Shown here one piece after another: positions 9,976 through 20,203 of a stretch of 64,000 nt of DNA (positions are counted from its first letter, which is position 1; the number at the start of each line of letters is the position of its first letter). The stretch is from Chrysemys picta bellii (lineage: Eukaryota > Chordata > Testudines > Emydidae), in the NCBI RefSeq assembly GCF_011386835.1, contig NC_088801.1:372001-436000 (forward strand), given 5' to 3'. The notes below the pieces were generated by a model. It ran no database searches and was not told the DNA's origin. It was given only the letters and a program-made list of their open reading frames with translations. The translations under genes and the position numbers were made by a program.

Positions 9976-10733
9976 CTTCCCTGGAAATTGCAGGTAAGAA
10001 ACTCATCAGGCACAGCTCTCTCACAAACTGAGTTCACGGCTTCTTCCCCACAGCAGGTGTATTTTCCATTCTCATATTTTCCTTTGTGATTTAGGGTAAT
10101 TTCAAATTCACACTCAATGTTGTTAGCATTTAATAGTGCTTTCGCAAGGGAATTCAGATCTGGGACACTGGGTTCTGAACCAACTTTCAATTTTGCCAAC
10201 TTCCCTCTCCAGGCAAAGGCAACATCAATACTCTCCTTGGGATGGTTGATATCTCGTATCCCCAGGAAGTGAGACACTTCATGGATAAGAGTCCCTGACT
10301 GAGACCCTTCTCCAAGATGTGTAGAAGCCTTCCAGAACAGTGGGCACAAATACACTGTTTTGTCACCAGACTCTGAATAAATATATGCGTCATTATTTTC
10401 CCTGGTTAGATCCTCCTTAAACTTCACAGCTTCCAGCTCTGAGATGAGATCTCGAACTAACTCTTCTGTCAGTATCACATGGCGTTTCATCCAGGATTTG
10501 GGATCTCCACTATCATCCAAAAACAGCTCCTGGGGCTTCTCCATCAGCACTCGGTCCTTCTTCTTCAGGGCATCTCTCAGAATCTCAATTGCTCTCCGCT
10601 TTGCTGCTTCTGCAATTTGTCTCCTTTCTTCAGGTAGGGATGTGTGGTTACTGGAAGAGTAACTTGCTTTAGAAGTAGACCACATTCTTCCATGTGATGT
10701 CACGCTGCTAGTGATTATTTCCTGGCAACTCAT
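9976..10733 (-). CDS. HExxH metallopeptidase-like domain (M35/aspzincin type), upstream exon of predicted fusion gene
   Basis: Starts at ATG 10731-10733, with A at -3 in the context CAAAGATGA. The exon encodes 252 codons plus two bases before the donor. A helical basic region (residues about 34-62) is followed by a globular part with YLCPLFW (128-134), HEVSHFLGIRD (151-161; the HExxH bases are 10269-10283), ESIDVAFAW (167-175) and LAKALLNANNIECEFE (196-211). In M35-type metallopeptidases HExxH supplies two zinc ligands and the catalytic Glu, a downstream Asp is the third ligand (here D170 would fit), and an LCP-F motif and an NAD-YEYF-like helix flank it. All four are present in order. Substrate is unknown. 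It reads directly in phase into the APOL-like exon. If the splice is not used, it ends two codons on (Arg, TAA). Confidence 0.7.
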
Positions 10734-11575
10734 CTTTGCACCTACGTCGCACGTTCACTTCAGCCAAGAGTAATTCTCCAGGTGAGCTCTCTCTGTTAAA
10801 ACACAAGATTTGGCTTTGATTACGTTGCCTTTCGAGGTAAAGTGTCTGACACATTTCGATTCACTCTAATGGGAACACAGGAAACACCCGACCAGATCAG
10901 ACCAGGCGTCCATCTAGCCCCCTCTTCTCTCTCTGAAACTGGCTGGTACCAGCTGGTTCAGGGGAAGGGGCAAGATACCCCCCCCCAATGGACAAGTGCA
11001 GAATAATTCACCCTTAGAGAGACTTTCTTCCTAACTCCAGATAGTTAGTGTCTGGGAGGCTTGTGCCCTGAGGGGGAGGGTTTAGATCTCTTCCAAACAC
11101 TGGAGACTTGGTTTTGTGTTTTCATTCTCTCTCGTGTAACTGTGGAGGTGCTGCCTGTCTGTCTGAGTCTCCAATTCTCCTCTGAATCCCGCACATGATA
11201 CCTGTGGCCATGAGCTCTACAGCGGAGGTACGTGTTATGTACATGGGTGTCCGTGTGTCAGTTTTACCTTTTCTTCCCTCCGCTTCATCGCGTGTCCCGT
11301 TGTTCTTGAATTATGAGAGGGGGTAAAGAGAAGCCCTGACCGACCTACTCTCTGCCATTCGTTAGTTTGTACATTCATCATTGTCTTCCTAAACTAAACA
11401 GCCCCCTCTTGTTAATCTCTCCTCACACAGCGGGTTTTCCAGACCCAAGTGATTTTGTTACTCATCTGAACCTCCTTTATCTCTGCTCTATCCTTGGTGA
11501 ACAAAACTGGGGACAGAACTGAACTGAGGCCTGGTCTACACTCCAAAGGCAGGTTGACATCAGCCAACAGGATCT
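10734..11575. other. Upstream flank of the host gene, with repeat fragments
   Basis: It probably holds the 5' UTR and promoter of the gene: a possible minus-strand acceptor (TTTTAACAG near 10797) would place an upstream non-coding exon further right. 10870-11060 is a copy of the unclassified repeat at 8523. At 11528 a stretch with GGCCTGGTCTACACT resembles the end of a reptile TIR MITE and abuts the truncated CR1. Confidence 0.4.
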
Positions 11576-11587
11576 ACCCAGATCCTG

Positions 11588-12547
11588 GTGTGGTTTTGCA
11601 GGGACTGTAACTTGCAATTTCCACTTACTGATATCCAGACTGGGGGGACCATCCAATGTGAGAGGTGCCTGCTGGTGGAATCTCTCAGGCAGCAGGTGGG
11701 GGAGCTACAGGAGGAGGTGGCTAGGTTGAGGAGCATCCGAATCCACGAGCAATTCCTCGACAGTGTCCATGTGGAGACAGCTGAGGTAGCTGTCCCAGTA
11801 CACAGGACTGCTGACACACCACTGGTGGAGGAGGAGATGGCTCAGGGTGGACACTGGCAGCTGGTTACTTCTGGCAGCAGGCAGTGCTCCACCCCTGCTC
11901 TGAACCCTCCTGCCATGGTAATAGGTAACCGTTATGCTCTTCTTGATACAGGAGAGAAGGAATCACTCCCTACAGTGAAGGAGGAGAAGCCTCGTACCCC
12001 TAAGGCTGGGAGGTCTGCTGCCACCACTGCGAATAGGAAAGGTAGGGTAGTGGTGGTCGGAGACTCTCTGCTGAGGGGGACGGAGGCGCCCATCTGTCGC
12101 CCTGACATTTCATCTCAGGAGGTATGCTGCCTGCCGGGGGCCCGTATCCGAGACGTTACGGAGGCATTGTCGAGGATTATCCAGCCCTCTGACTACTACC
12201 CCATGCTACTCATCCATGTGGGCACAAATGATACTGCGCGGTGTGACACTGAGCGGATCAAGAGTGACTACAGGGCTCTGGGAGTACGGGTGAAGGAGTT
12301 TAGAGCGCAGGTGGTATTCTCTTCAATTCTTCCTGTCAAAGGTAGGGGCCCGGGCAGAGACAGATGCATAATGGAGGTGAATGCCTGGCTGCGAAGATGG
12401 TGTCGCCAGGAGGGCTTTGGCTTCCTAGACCACGGGATGCTATTCGAGGAAGGACTGCTAGGCAGAGATGGCGTTCACCTTTCAAGGAGGGGAAAGACCC
12501 TATTCGGACACAGACTGGCTAACCTAGTGATGAGGGCTTTAAACTAG
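11588..12547 (+). pseudogene. CR1 LINE ORF1 (5'-truncated): zinc finger plus SGNH esterase
   Basis: This is the ORF1 protein of the CR1 LINE. The N-terminus is cut: the first in-frame codon is GTG and the usual leader is absent. What remains begins with a Cys-rich finger (CRDC ... CERC, residues about 4-26) and a short coiled coil (LRQQVGELQEEVARLRS). The C-terminal half is the SGNH/GDSL-type esterase domain with GDSLLRG (near residue 156), HVGTNDTA (near 210) and GRDGVHLS (near 295), i.e. Ser, Asn/Gly and Asp-x-x-His in the expected order. The domain is typical of CR1 ORF1. The stop is 5 bp before the following ORF2 frame. It is otherwise open. Confidence 0.85.
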
Positions 12548-13441
12548 GTTCGATGGGGACAGGTGAGCAAAGCCCACAGGTAAGTGGGGAACATGGAGAC
12601 CTGGGAGATGGGTCGGAAATAGGAGGGAGCGTGGGCTATAATGGCAGAGAAAAAGGAGGGTCAGGGCAAAACTGGGAGGCAAGATCAAATCAGTATCTTA
12701 GATGCCTATATATAAATGCGAGAAGTATGGGTAATAAGCAGGAAGAACTGGAAGTGCCAATAAATAAATACAACTATGACATTGTTGGCATTACTGAAAC
12801 TTGGTGGGATAATACACATGATTGGAATGTTGGTGTGGATGGGTACAGCTTGCTCAGGAAGGATAGACAGGGGGAAAAGGGAGGAGGTGTTGCCTTATAT
12901 ATTAAAAATGTACACACTTGGACTGAGGTGGAGATGGACATAGGAGACGGAAGTGTTGAGAGTCTCTGGGTTAGGCTAAAAGGGGTAAAAACAAGGGAGA
13001 TGTCATGCTAGGAGTCTACTACAGGCGACCTAACCAGGTGGAAGAGGTGGATGAGGCTTTTTTTAAGCAACTAACAAAATCATCCAAAGCCCAAGATTTG
13101 GTGGTGATGGGGGACTTCAACTATCCGGATATATGTTGGGAAAATAACACAGCGGGGCACAGACTATCCAATAAGTTCTTGGACTGCATTGCAGACAACT
13201 TTTTATTTCAGAAGGCTGAAAAAGCTACTCGGGGGAAGCTGTTCTAGACTTGATTTTAACAAATAGGGAGGAACTTGTTGAGAATTTGAAAGTAGAAAGC
13301 AGCCTGGGTGAAAGTGATCATGAAATCCTAGAGTTTGCAATTCTAAGGAAGGGTAGAAGGGAGAACAGCAAAATAGAGACAATGGATTTCAGGAAGGCAG
13401 ATTTTGGTAAGCTCCGAGAGCTGATAGGTAAGGTCCCATGG

Positions 13442-14255
13442 TGTCATAACTATAAAGGGAAGGGTAATAGCTGTCCTGTGTACAGTACTATAAAACCCCT
13501 CCTGGCCAGAGACTCCAAAATCCTTTTCCCTGTAAAGGGTTAAGAAGCTCAGGTAACCTGGCTGGCATCTGACCTAAAGGACCAATAAGGGGACAAGATA
13601 CTTTCAAATCTTGGCGGGGGGAAGGCTTTTGTTTGTGTTCTTTGTTTGGGAGTGTGTTCGTTCTCGGGACTGAGAGGGACCAGACATCAATCCAGGTTCT
13701 CCACATCTTTCTAAACAAGTCTTTCCTATTTCAAACTTGTAAGTAAATAGCCAGGCAAGGCGTGTTAGTTTTCCTTTGTTTTCTCAACTTGTAAATGTAC
13801 CTTTTACCAGAGTGTTTATCTTTGTTTGCTGTACTTTGAACCTGAGACTAGAGGGGAGTCCTCTGAGCTCTTTAAGTTTGATTACCCTGTAAGGTTAATT
13901 TCCATACTGATTTTACAGAGATGATTTTTACCTTTTTCTTTAATTAAAAGTCTTCTTTTTAAGAACCTGATTGATTTTTCCTTGTTTTAAGATCCAAGGG
14001 GTTTGGATCTTGATTCACCAGGAGTTGGTGAGAGGAAGGAGGGGAATGGTTAATTTCTCCTTGTTTTAGATCCAAGGGGTTTGAATCTGTATTCACCAGG
14101 GAATTGGTGAAAGGTTTTTCAAGGTTTCCCAGGAATGGAATCCATTGAAATGGTGGCAGCAGAACCAGAGCTAAGCTGGTAGTTAAGCTTAGAAGTTTTC
14201 ATGCAGGCCCCTACATTTGTACCCTAAAGTTCAAAGTGGGGATCCAGCCTTGACA
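13442..14255 (+). mobile_element. Solo LTR inside CR1
   Basis: It runs TGTCATAACTATAAAGG to CAGCCTTGACA, with a 5-bp flanking duplication CATGG (13437-13441) and CATAG (14256-14260). It contains ATTAAA near 13943 as a likely poly(A) signal and a 54-bp imperfect direct repeat (GATCCAAGGGGTTTG at about 13992 and 14071). No internal retroviral genes remain. Confidence 0.85.
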
Positions 14256-14346
14256 CATAGGAATCAAGACTGAGGGGAAAAACAACTGAGGAGACTTGGC
14301 AGTTTTTGAAAGGGACACTATTAAGGGCCCAAAAGCAAGCTATTCC

Positions 14347-14481
14347 CAGGGCCGGTGCATCCCATTAGGTGACCTAGGTGGTCGCCTAGGGAGCTACCAT
14401 TTGGGGGGCGGTGACCGCAGCGGCATTTCGGGGTGGGACCTTCCGCCGCCTAGGGCAGCAGAGAAGCTGGCAGCACTCCTG
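14347..14481. mobile_element. hAT MITE inside CR1
   Basis: It begins CAGGGCCGGTGCATCCC and ends CAGCACTCCTG. An exact 8-bp duplication GCTATTCC flanks it (14339-14346 and 14482-14489), and CR1 sequence resumes on each side. Confidence 0.85.
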
Positions 14482-15759
14482 GCTATTCCGCTGGTTAGGA
14501 AAGATAGAAAATGTGGCAAAAGACCAGCTTTGCTTAATCACGAGATCTTGCATGATCTAAAAAATAAAAAGGAGTCATATAAAAAATGGAAACTAGGACA
14601 GATTACAAAGGATGAATATAGGCAAACAACACAGGAATGCAGGGGCAAGATTAGAAAGGCAAAAGCACAAAATGAGCTCAAACTAGCTACGGGAATAAAA
14701 GGAAACAAGAAGACTTTTTATCAATACATTAGAAACAAGAGGAAGACCAAAGACAGGGTAGGCCCACTGCTCAGTGAAGAGGGAGAAACAGTAACAGGAA
14801 ACTTGGAAATGGCAGAGATGCTTAATGACTTCTTCGTTTCGGTGTTCACCGAAAAGTCTGAAGGAATGCCTAACATAGTGAATGCTAATGGGAAGGGGGT
14901 AGGTTTAGCAGATAAAATAAAAAACGAACAAGTTAAAAAATCACTTAGAAAAGTTAAATGCCTGCAAGTCACCAGGGCCTGATGAAATGCATCCTAGAAT
15001 ACTCAAGGAGCTAATAGAGGAGGTATCTGAGTCTCTAGCTATTATCTTTGGAAAATCATGGGAGACAGGAGAGATTCCAGAAGACTGGAAAAGGGCAAAT
15101 ATAGTGCCCATCTATAAAAAGGGAAATAAAAACAACCCAGGAAACTACAGACCAGTTAGTTTAACTTCTGTGCCAGGGAAGATAATGGAGCGAGTAATTA
15201 AGGAAATCATCTGCAAACACTTGGAAGGTGGTAAGGTAATAGGGAATAGCCAGCATGGATTTGTAAAGAACAAAACCTGTCAAACCAAACCAATCTGATA
15301 GCTTTCTTTGATAGGATAAAGAGTTTTGTGGATAAGGGAGAAGCGGTGGATGTGGTATACCTAGACTTTAGTAAGGCATTTGATACGGTCTTGCATGATA
15401 TTCTTATCGATAAACTAGGCAAATACAATTTAGATGGGGCTACTATAAGGTGGGTGCATAACTGGCTGGATAACCGTACTCAGAGAGTTGTTATTAATGG
15501 TTCCCAATCCTGCTGGAAAGGCATAACGAGTGGGGTACCGCAGGGGTCTGTTTTGGGACCGGCGCTGTTCAATATCTTCATCAACGACTTAGATATTGGC
15601 ATAGAAAGTACGCTTATTAAGTTTGCAGACGATACCAAACTGGAAGGGATTGCAACTGCTTTGGAGGATAAGGTCACAATTCAAAATGATCTGGACAAAT
15701 TGGAGAAATGGTCTGAGGTAAACAGGATGAAGTTTAACAAAGACAAATGCAAAGTGCTC

Positions 15760-16076
15760 TGTGACGAACTGGGACTGTTCTTACTGTGGTCTGTGAATGC
15801 TGACAAGGGAGTGTGGCTAGGATAGTGTTGGAAGCTGGCTGGAGAGATGGCTGGGAGGCAGAGATGGCTCTGACCTCCCAAGGGGGGCTGGGATGCCCTG
15901 GGACCCCAAGCTGGACCTAACTGAGGGGGGTCCTGTTGTCTGTGCCTGCAAGACCTGTCTTGGACTGTATTCCTGTCATCCAAATAAACCTTCTGCTTTA
16001 CTGGCTGGCTGAGAGTCATGGTGAATCGCAGGAAGCCGGGGATGCAGGGCCCTGAGTTCCCCCACACTCCGTGACA
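15760..16076 (+). mobile_element. Solo LTR of the Gmr1-like gypsy family, internally deleted
   Basis: It runs TGTGACGAACTGGG to CACTCCGTGACA, the reverse complement of the LTRs at 864, 53069 and 56637. It is about 150 bp shorter than these because the middle is missing. The flanks do not match (TGCTC on the left, TGGGT on the right): the left flank is CR1 and the right flank is a PLE. Confidence 0.85.
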
Positions 16077-16924
16077 TGGGTGAAAACCTCACTTCTTCGG
16101 ATGCATAGAGTGAAAGGTACAGATGCAGGCATTATATACTGACACATGGAGAGCAGGGAGTTACTTCGCAAGTGGAGAACCAGTGTTGACAGGGCCAATT
16201 CAATCAGGGTGGATGTAGTCCACTCCCAATAATAGATGAGGAGGTGTCAATTCCAGGAGAGGAAAAGCTGCTTCTGTAATGAGCCAGCCACTCCCAGTCC
16301 CTATTCAAGCCCAGATTAATGGTGTTAAATTTGCAAATGAATTTTAGTTCTGCTGTTTCTCTTTGAAGTCTGTTTCTGAAGTTTTTTTGTTCAATGATAG
16401 TGACTTTTAAATCTGTAATAGAATGACCAGGGAGATTGAAGTGTTCACTTACTGGCTTTTGTATGTTACCATTCCTGATGTCCGATTTGTGTCCATTTAT
16501 TCTTTTGCGGAGGGACTGTCCGGTTTGGCCAATGTACATGGCAGAGGGGCATTGCTGGCACATGATGGTGTTTATCACATTAGTGGATGTGCAGGTGAAT
16601 GAGCCCTTGCTGTTGTGGCTGATGTGGTTGGGTCCTCTGATGATGTCGCCAGAGTAGATATGGAAAAATGATCCCTCCCTCTCACAGACCTTGGGAGGCA
16701 AGCCAGTCCTCGCTTACAGACAACCCCCCAACCTGAAGCAAATACTCACCAGCAACTACACACCACACCACAGAAACACCAACCCAGGAACCAATCCCTG
16801 TAGCAAACCTCGTTGCCTACTCTGTCCCCATATCGACTCTGGTGACACCATCAGAGGACTCAACCACATCAGCTTATGCCCAAATAAATCTGTTAGTCTT
16901 TAAGGTGCCACCAGACTCCTTGTT
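16077..16924 (-). mobile_element. Penelope-like element with head-to-head inversion
   Basis: The left part is minus strand: PLE terminal-repeat sequence (CACTTCTTCGGATGC) followed by the endonuclease ORF. From about 16690 the sequence switches to plus-strand PLE: a Cys-containing linker (translated motif KPRCLLCPHIDSGDTIRG) joined at about 16873 to the terminal repeat with AAATCTGTTAGTCTTTAAGG. Such 5' inversions are common in PLEs. The left terminal repeat is cut where the gypsy LTR begins. Confidence 0.8.
16204..16701 (-). pseudogene. PLE GIY-YIG endonuclease
   Basis: This is the C-terminal endonuclease of a Penelope-like retroelement. The protein has SGDIIRGPNHISH, then the Cys pair region (IMCQQCP), the YIG core as MYIGQTGQSLRKRINGHK, then VSEHFNLPGHS and LQRETAELKFICKFNTINLG. 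The GIY-YIG nuclease nicks the target for reverse transcription. The frame is open for 165 codons, but the reverse transcriptase that should precede it is absent because the sequence inverts at about 16690. It is a fragment of the polyprotein rather than a whole gene. Confidence 0.85.
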
Positions 16925-17804
16925 GTCCCTGGTCAGTGCAGCCCCAGAGTAAAAGGGGGGCACGCAGGGTGTTAAGGGGCACCTTACGTGATCCGAGGCC
17001 GACCGCCCGCCTCTCCGTGGGGTTCCACCACAGCCTTCACCATGAGCCAGTCCACTTCCTGCCGTCCCACAAATGGCTCCGCCCCCTGAGCCACTCCAGC
17101 CGTCCCCGCAAATGGCTCCGCTCCTCGACCTGTGAGCTGCTCCAGCCATCCCCGCAAGCCTCCGTGCCACTCACTGCTCCTCCAGCCGCTTAGCAATATA
17201 GCTTCAGGCTCCCCCACTAGTTAACACAGCACTCAGTGATCTCAGCTCTTAGTAACTTTAGCTCTTTTGTGATTTCAGCTCGTAGTAGGGGAGCCCCAGG
17301 GCTGGTGCACCATTGGCCCAAAGTGAATTCAGCTCAGCAGCCTGTAACTAGACTCCTGATGGAATCAAAGTTAGCTCTGACATTCAACAGTAGAGAGAGG
17401 AGGTGGTACAACTGGTGTTTCAGGCCCTCAAAGGGGGGGGGGGGGAGCATACTATCAGGTACAAATACACACCTCCATCCCCTCTCTCTCAATTCACTGG
17501 GTTTTGGAACCCATGTCCCTTGTCTAGCGAGTGCTACTTGGGTGATGGTGAGACCCTCTGTCATAAAACAGTTTCACTATCCTTGATTCACATAATCAGG
17601 GTAACAACTCTATTCCTCCTGCCCCAATAACAGAGAAATTGGGGATCCCACCCCAGCCAAAGTAACCACTATCAGTTGCTGTTGTCTTGTGCCAGGCGGG
17701 TGGGTGTGCCTATGCAAACAAGATCAGCCCCTGGAGTTCTTTTCCACACTCGCCATAATTCACCACCAGATGTCAGGGTAGAGCTCATCCTGACTCTGCT
17801 TACA
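16925..17804 (-). mobile_element. LTR fragment, same family as 37112-38308
   Basis: On the minus strand the sequence follows the LTR at 37112-38308: both begin TGTAAGCAGAGTCAG, share CATGGGTTCCAAA and AACCCCACGGAGAGG, and share CTGCACTGACCA. The last third is missing where the PLE starts. CR1 RT resumes right after 17804. A C/G run lies near 17430. Confidence 0.75.
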
Positions 17805-18207
17805 CTTAGGACAGAAGAATCCCATACACCGCTACAGGTCTGGGACCGACTGGCTAAGCAGCAGTTCTGCAGAAAAGGACCTGGGGGTTATAGTGGACGA
17901 GAAGCTGGATATGAGTCAGGAGTGTGCCCTCGTTGCCAAGAAGGCCAACGGCATATTGGGCTGTATTAGTAGGGGCATTGCCAGCAGATGGAGGGAAGTG
18001 ATTATTCCCCTCTAATCAGCACTGGTGAGGCCACACCTGGAGTACTGTGTCCAGTTTTGGGTCCCCGACTACAGAAAGGATGTGAACAAATTGGAGAGAG
18101 TCCAGCGGAGGGTAACAAAAATGATTAGGGGGCTGGGGCACATGACTTATGGGGAGAGGCTGAGGGAACTGGGATTGTTTAGTCCGCAGACGAGAAGAGT
18201 GAGGGGG
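17805..18207 (+). pseudogene. CR1 ORF2, continued (thumb region)
   Basis: RT sequence of the same CR1 copy resumes (translated motifs [54 protein letters not shown]). A TAA within IPL*SALVRP breaks the frame near 18012. It breaks again at the solo LTR inserted at 18208. Confidence 0.85.
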
Positions 18208-19076
18208 TGTACAAGGGTTTGCCAGGGCTTGACCCTCTCCGGGCGGCGAGGAGCCACACCAGCTCACTACACCACTGGGGCTGCGGTACTTTGTCCGGCC
18301 GCAGGGTCTCCCTCAGCAGCCCTTGTGGTTCTGGAAGACACAGGAAGCCCGGCCCTGGCAGCAGGCTGGGCACCAATGTTATGTCAGGGCTCAAGCCCTC
18401 AGTCGGGGCTGAGCAACACACAGGAATATTTAGCCCAGGCCCTAGGTCCGGGCGGGGCAACAAACGCTGAGTCAGAAGCTCAGACCCTCAGTCAGGGCTG
18501 AGCAACAAACAAGAAGTCCCAGCCTCTTCAGGCCTGGGAAAGAGGGAACACCGGGGGGGGACGCAGGCCCTCCCACTCCACTGCGTCCCAGCCCGGGGCC
18601 CTAGCAGCGACGGAAACTCGCTGCTGTCAGATCCTGGCCACAACACACTGACATCAGCTCTGGCAGTGCTGCAGCCAGACTGGGGTCGGCTGCCCCCGGG
18701 CCACTTCCACACTCCCCCTCGGGGCCTACTTGGGGCCTGGTGTCGGCCTCGGGGAGATCCTGGACCATGGGTTCGTCAGGCCAGGGATCGTTCAGCAGGC
18801 CTGGCGGCTCCTCCGGGTGGCGGGCGCGGGGCAGGCCCGGCCAGTCCTGGCGGCCACCCCGGCCGCAGAGTTTTCCCAGCCCCAAGCTCGGCTGGAGACG
18901 TCTGGTCTCTCCGGCGGCTGGGGCCTGACTGAGCTCTGAGGACGAGCCTTTGTACTTCCGGGTCGCCGCCTGACCCTCTGAGAGGCGGGCTCAGAGCTCC
19001 CTAGCTCCGCCCACTCCGGCCTCCGGATGGGCTCTTCCCTCTCCAGGGCGGTGGGGAGCCACATCGCCTCACTACA
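18208..19076 (+). mobile_element. CpG-rich solo LTR inside CR1
   Basis: It runs TGTACAAGGGTTTGCC to CCTCACTACA and is flanked by GGGGG on both sides (18203-18207 and 19077-19081) at a point where CR1 sequence is continuous if it is removed. Near its ends it carries an imperfect direct repeat (GGAGCCACACCAGCTCACTA at about 18250; GGAGCCACATCGCCTCACTA at about 19055). No internal genes were seen. The LTR class is inferred from TG...CA ends and the 5-bp duplication. Confidence 0.65.
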
Positions 19077-19430
19077 GGGGGGATTGGATAGCTGCTTTCA
19101 ACTACCTGAAGGGGGTTCCAAAGAGGATGGAGCTCGGCTGTTCTCCCTGGTGGCAGATGACAGAACAAGGAGCAGTGGTCTCAAGTTGCAGTGGGGGAGG
19201 TCTGGGTTGGATATTAGGAAACACTATTTCACTAGGAGGGTGGTGAAGCACTGGAATGCGTTACCTAGGGAGGTGGTGGAGTCTCCTTCCTTAGAGGTTT
19301 TTAAGGCCCGGCTTGACAAAGCCCTGGCTGGGATGATTTAGTTGGGGGTTGGTCCTGCCATGAGCAGGGGGTTGGACTAGATACCTCCTGAGGTCGCTTC
19401 CAACCCTGAGATTCTATGATTCTCTGCCCT
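19077..19430 (+). repeat. CR1 3' end (same copy)
   Basis: The end of ORF2 (DDRTRSSGLKLQ, RRVVKHWNALPREVVE, FKARLDKALAGMI, then TAG) is followed by the 3' UTR hairpin region (GGGGGTTGGACTAGATACCT) and an ATTCTATG-type tail repeat at 19411-19425. These are CR1 hallmarks. Confidence 0.9.
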
Positions 19431-19510
19431 GCTGTCCCAGTTCTGTGCGCTGCATACGGGCACAGATTCATAGAGTTCGGGACCAGCAGGGACCATGAGA
19501 TCATCTAGTT

Positions 19511-20196
19511 CAGGGCTAGGCAAACCACGGCCCGCGGGCCGGAACCGGCCCATCAGGGCTTTGGATCTAGCCTGTGGGATTTCCACCTGTGGTGCCGCGG
19601 GGCTAAGACAGGTTCCCTGCCTGCCCTGGCCCTGCCCCGCTCCTGGGGCAGCCGGCACCACGTCCCTGCGACCCCTGTGGGAGGGGAGAGGGCAGAGGGC
19701 GCCACGTGCTGCCCTCACCTACAGGCACCCCCCCCCACACACAGCTCCCATTGGCCAGGAATGGGGAACCGCAGCCAATGGGAGTTTTGGGGGAGGTACC
19801 CTCAGGCGAGGGCAGCACACAGAGCCGTCTGCCCTCTCCCCTCCCGCTGCAGACCGCTGCCACCCCAAAGCCGCTCCAGGTAAGCAGTGCCCGGCCGGAG
19901 CCCCCACCCCAACCCCTCCTGCACCCCTCACCCCAAACCCCTGCCCTGAGACCCCCTCGCGCACCCCAAACTTCTCCTGCACCCCTCACCCCAAACCCCT
20001 GCCCTGAGACCCCTGCCTTGAGCCCCTTGCTGCACCCGTCCTGCACCCAAACCCCCTGCCCTGAGGCCCCTACTGCACTCCACACCAAACCCCTCCCTGC
20101 ACCCCAACCCCCCCACCCCAGCCCTACATTCATGGCCCTGCATGCAATTTCCCCACCCAGATGTGGCCCTTGGGCCAAAAAGTTTGCCTACCCCTG
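19511..20196. mobile_element. Non-autonomous hAT element
   Basis: It begins CAGGGCTAGGCAAACC and ends TTTGCCTACCCCTG. The flanking 8-bp duplication is ATCTAGTT (19503-19510) and ATCTAGTC (20197-20204). The interior has a C-rich degenerate tandem stretch (ACCCCAAACCCCTGCCCTGA-type units, about 19910-20110). An inverted partner starts at 63681. Confidence 0.85.
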
Positions 20197-20203
20197 ATCT
20201 AGT

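Larger units (their letters stand above)
12553..15759 (+). pseudogene. CR1 LINE ORF2 (endonuclease and RT), broken and interrupted
   Basis: ORF2 encodes an APE-type endonuclease then a reverse transcriptase. The endonuclease shows [35 protein letters not shown] and GESDHE in order (12700-13330). RT motifs include YRPVSLTS (about 15150), LDFSKAFDTV (about 15365), SGVPQGSVLGP (about 15530) and FADDTKLEG (about 15622). Frameshifts occur near 13005, 13247, 14980 and 15298. Two insertions split it: a solo LTR (13442-14255) and a hAT MITE (14347-14481). The RT stops abruptly at 15759 where an LTR/PLE/LTR pile begins, and resumes at 17805. Confidence 0.9.

Noticed and set aside
13488..13718. Small minus-strand frame in the solo LTR
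   Set aside because: Within an LTR with TSD; no homology seen.
18025..18501. 158-codon plus-strand protein starting at 18025
   Set aside because: It begins in CR1 RT and runs into an inserted LTR; chimeric by chance.
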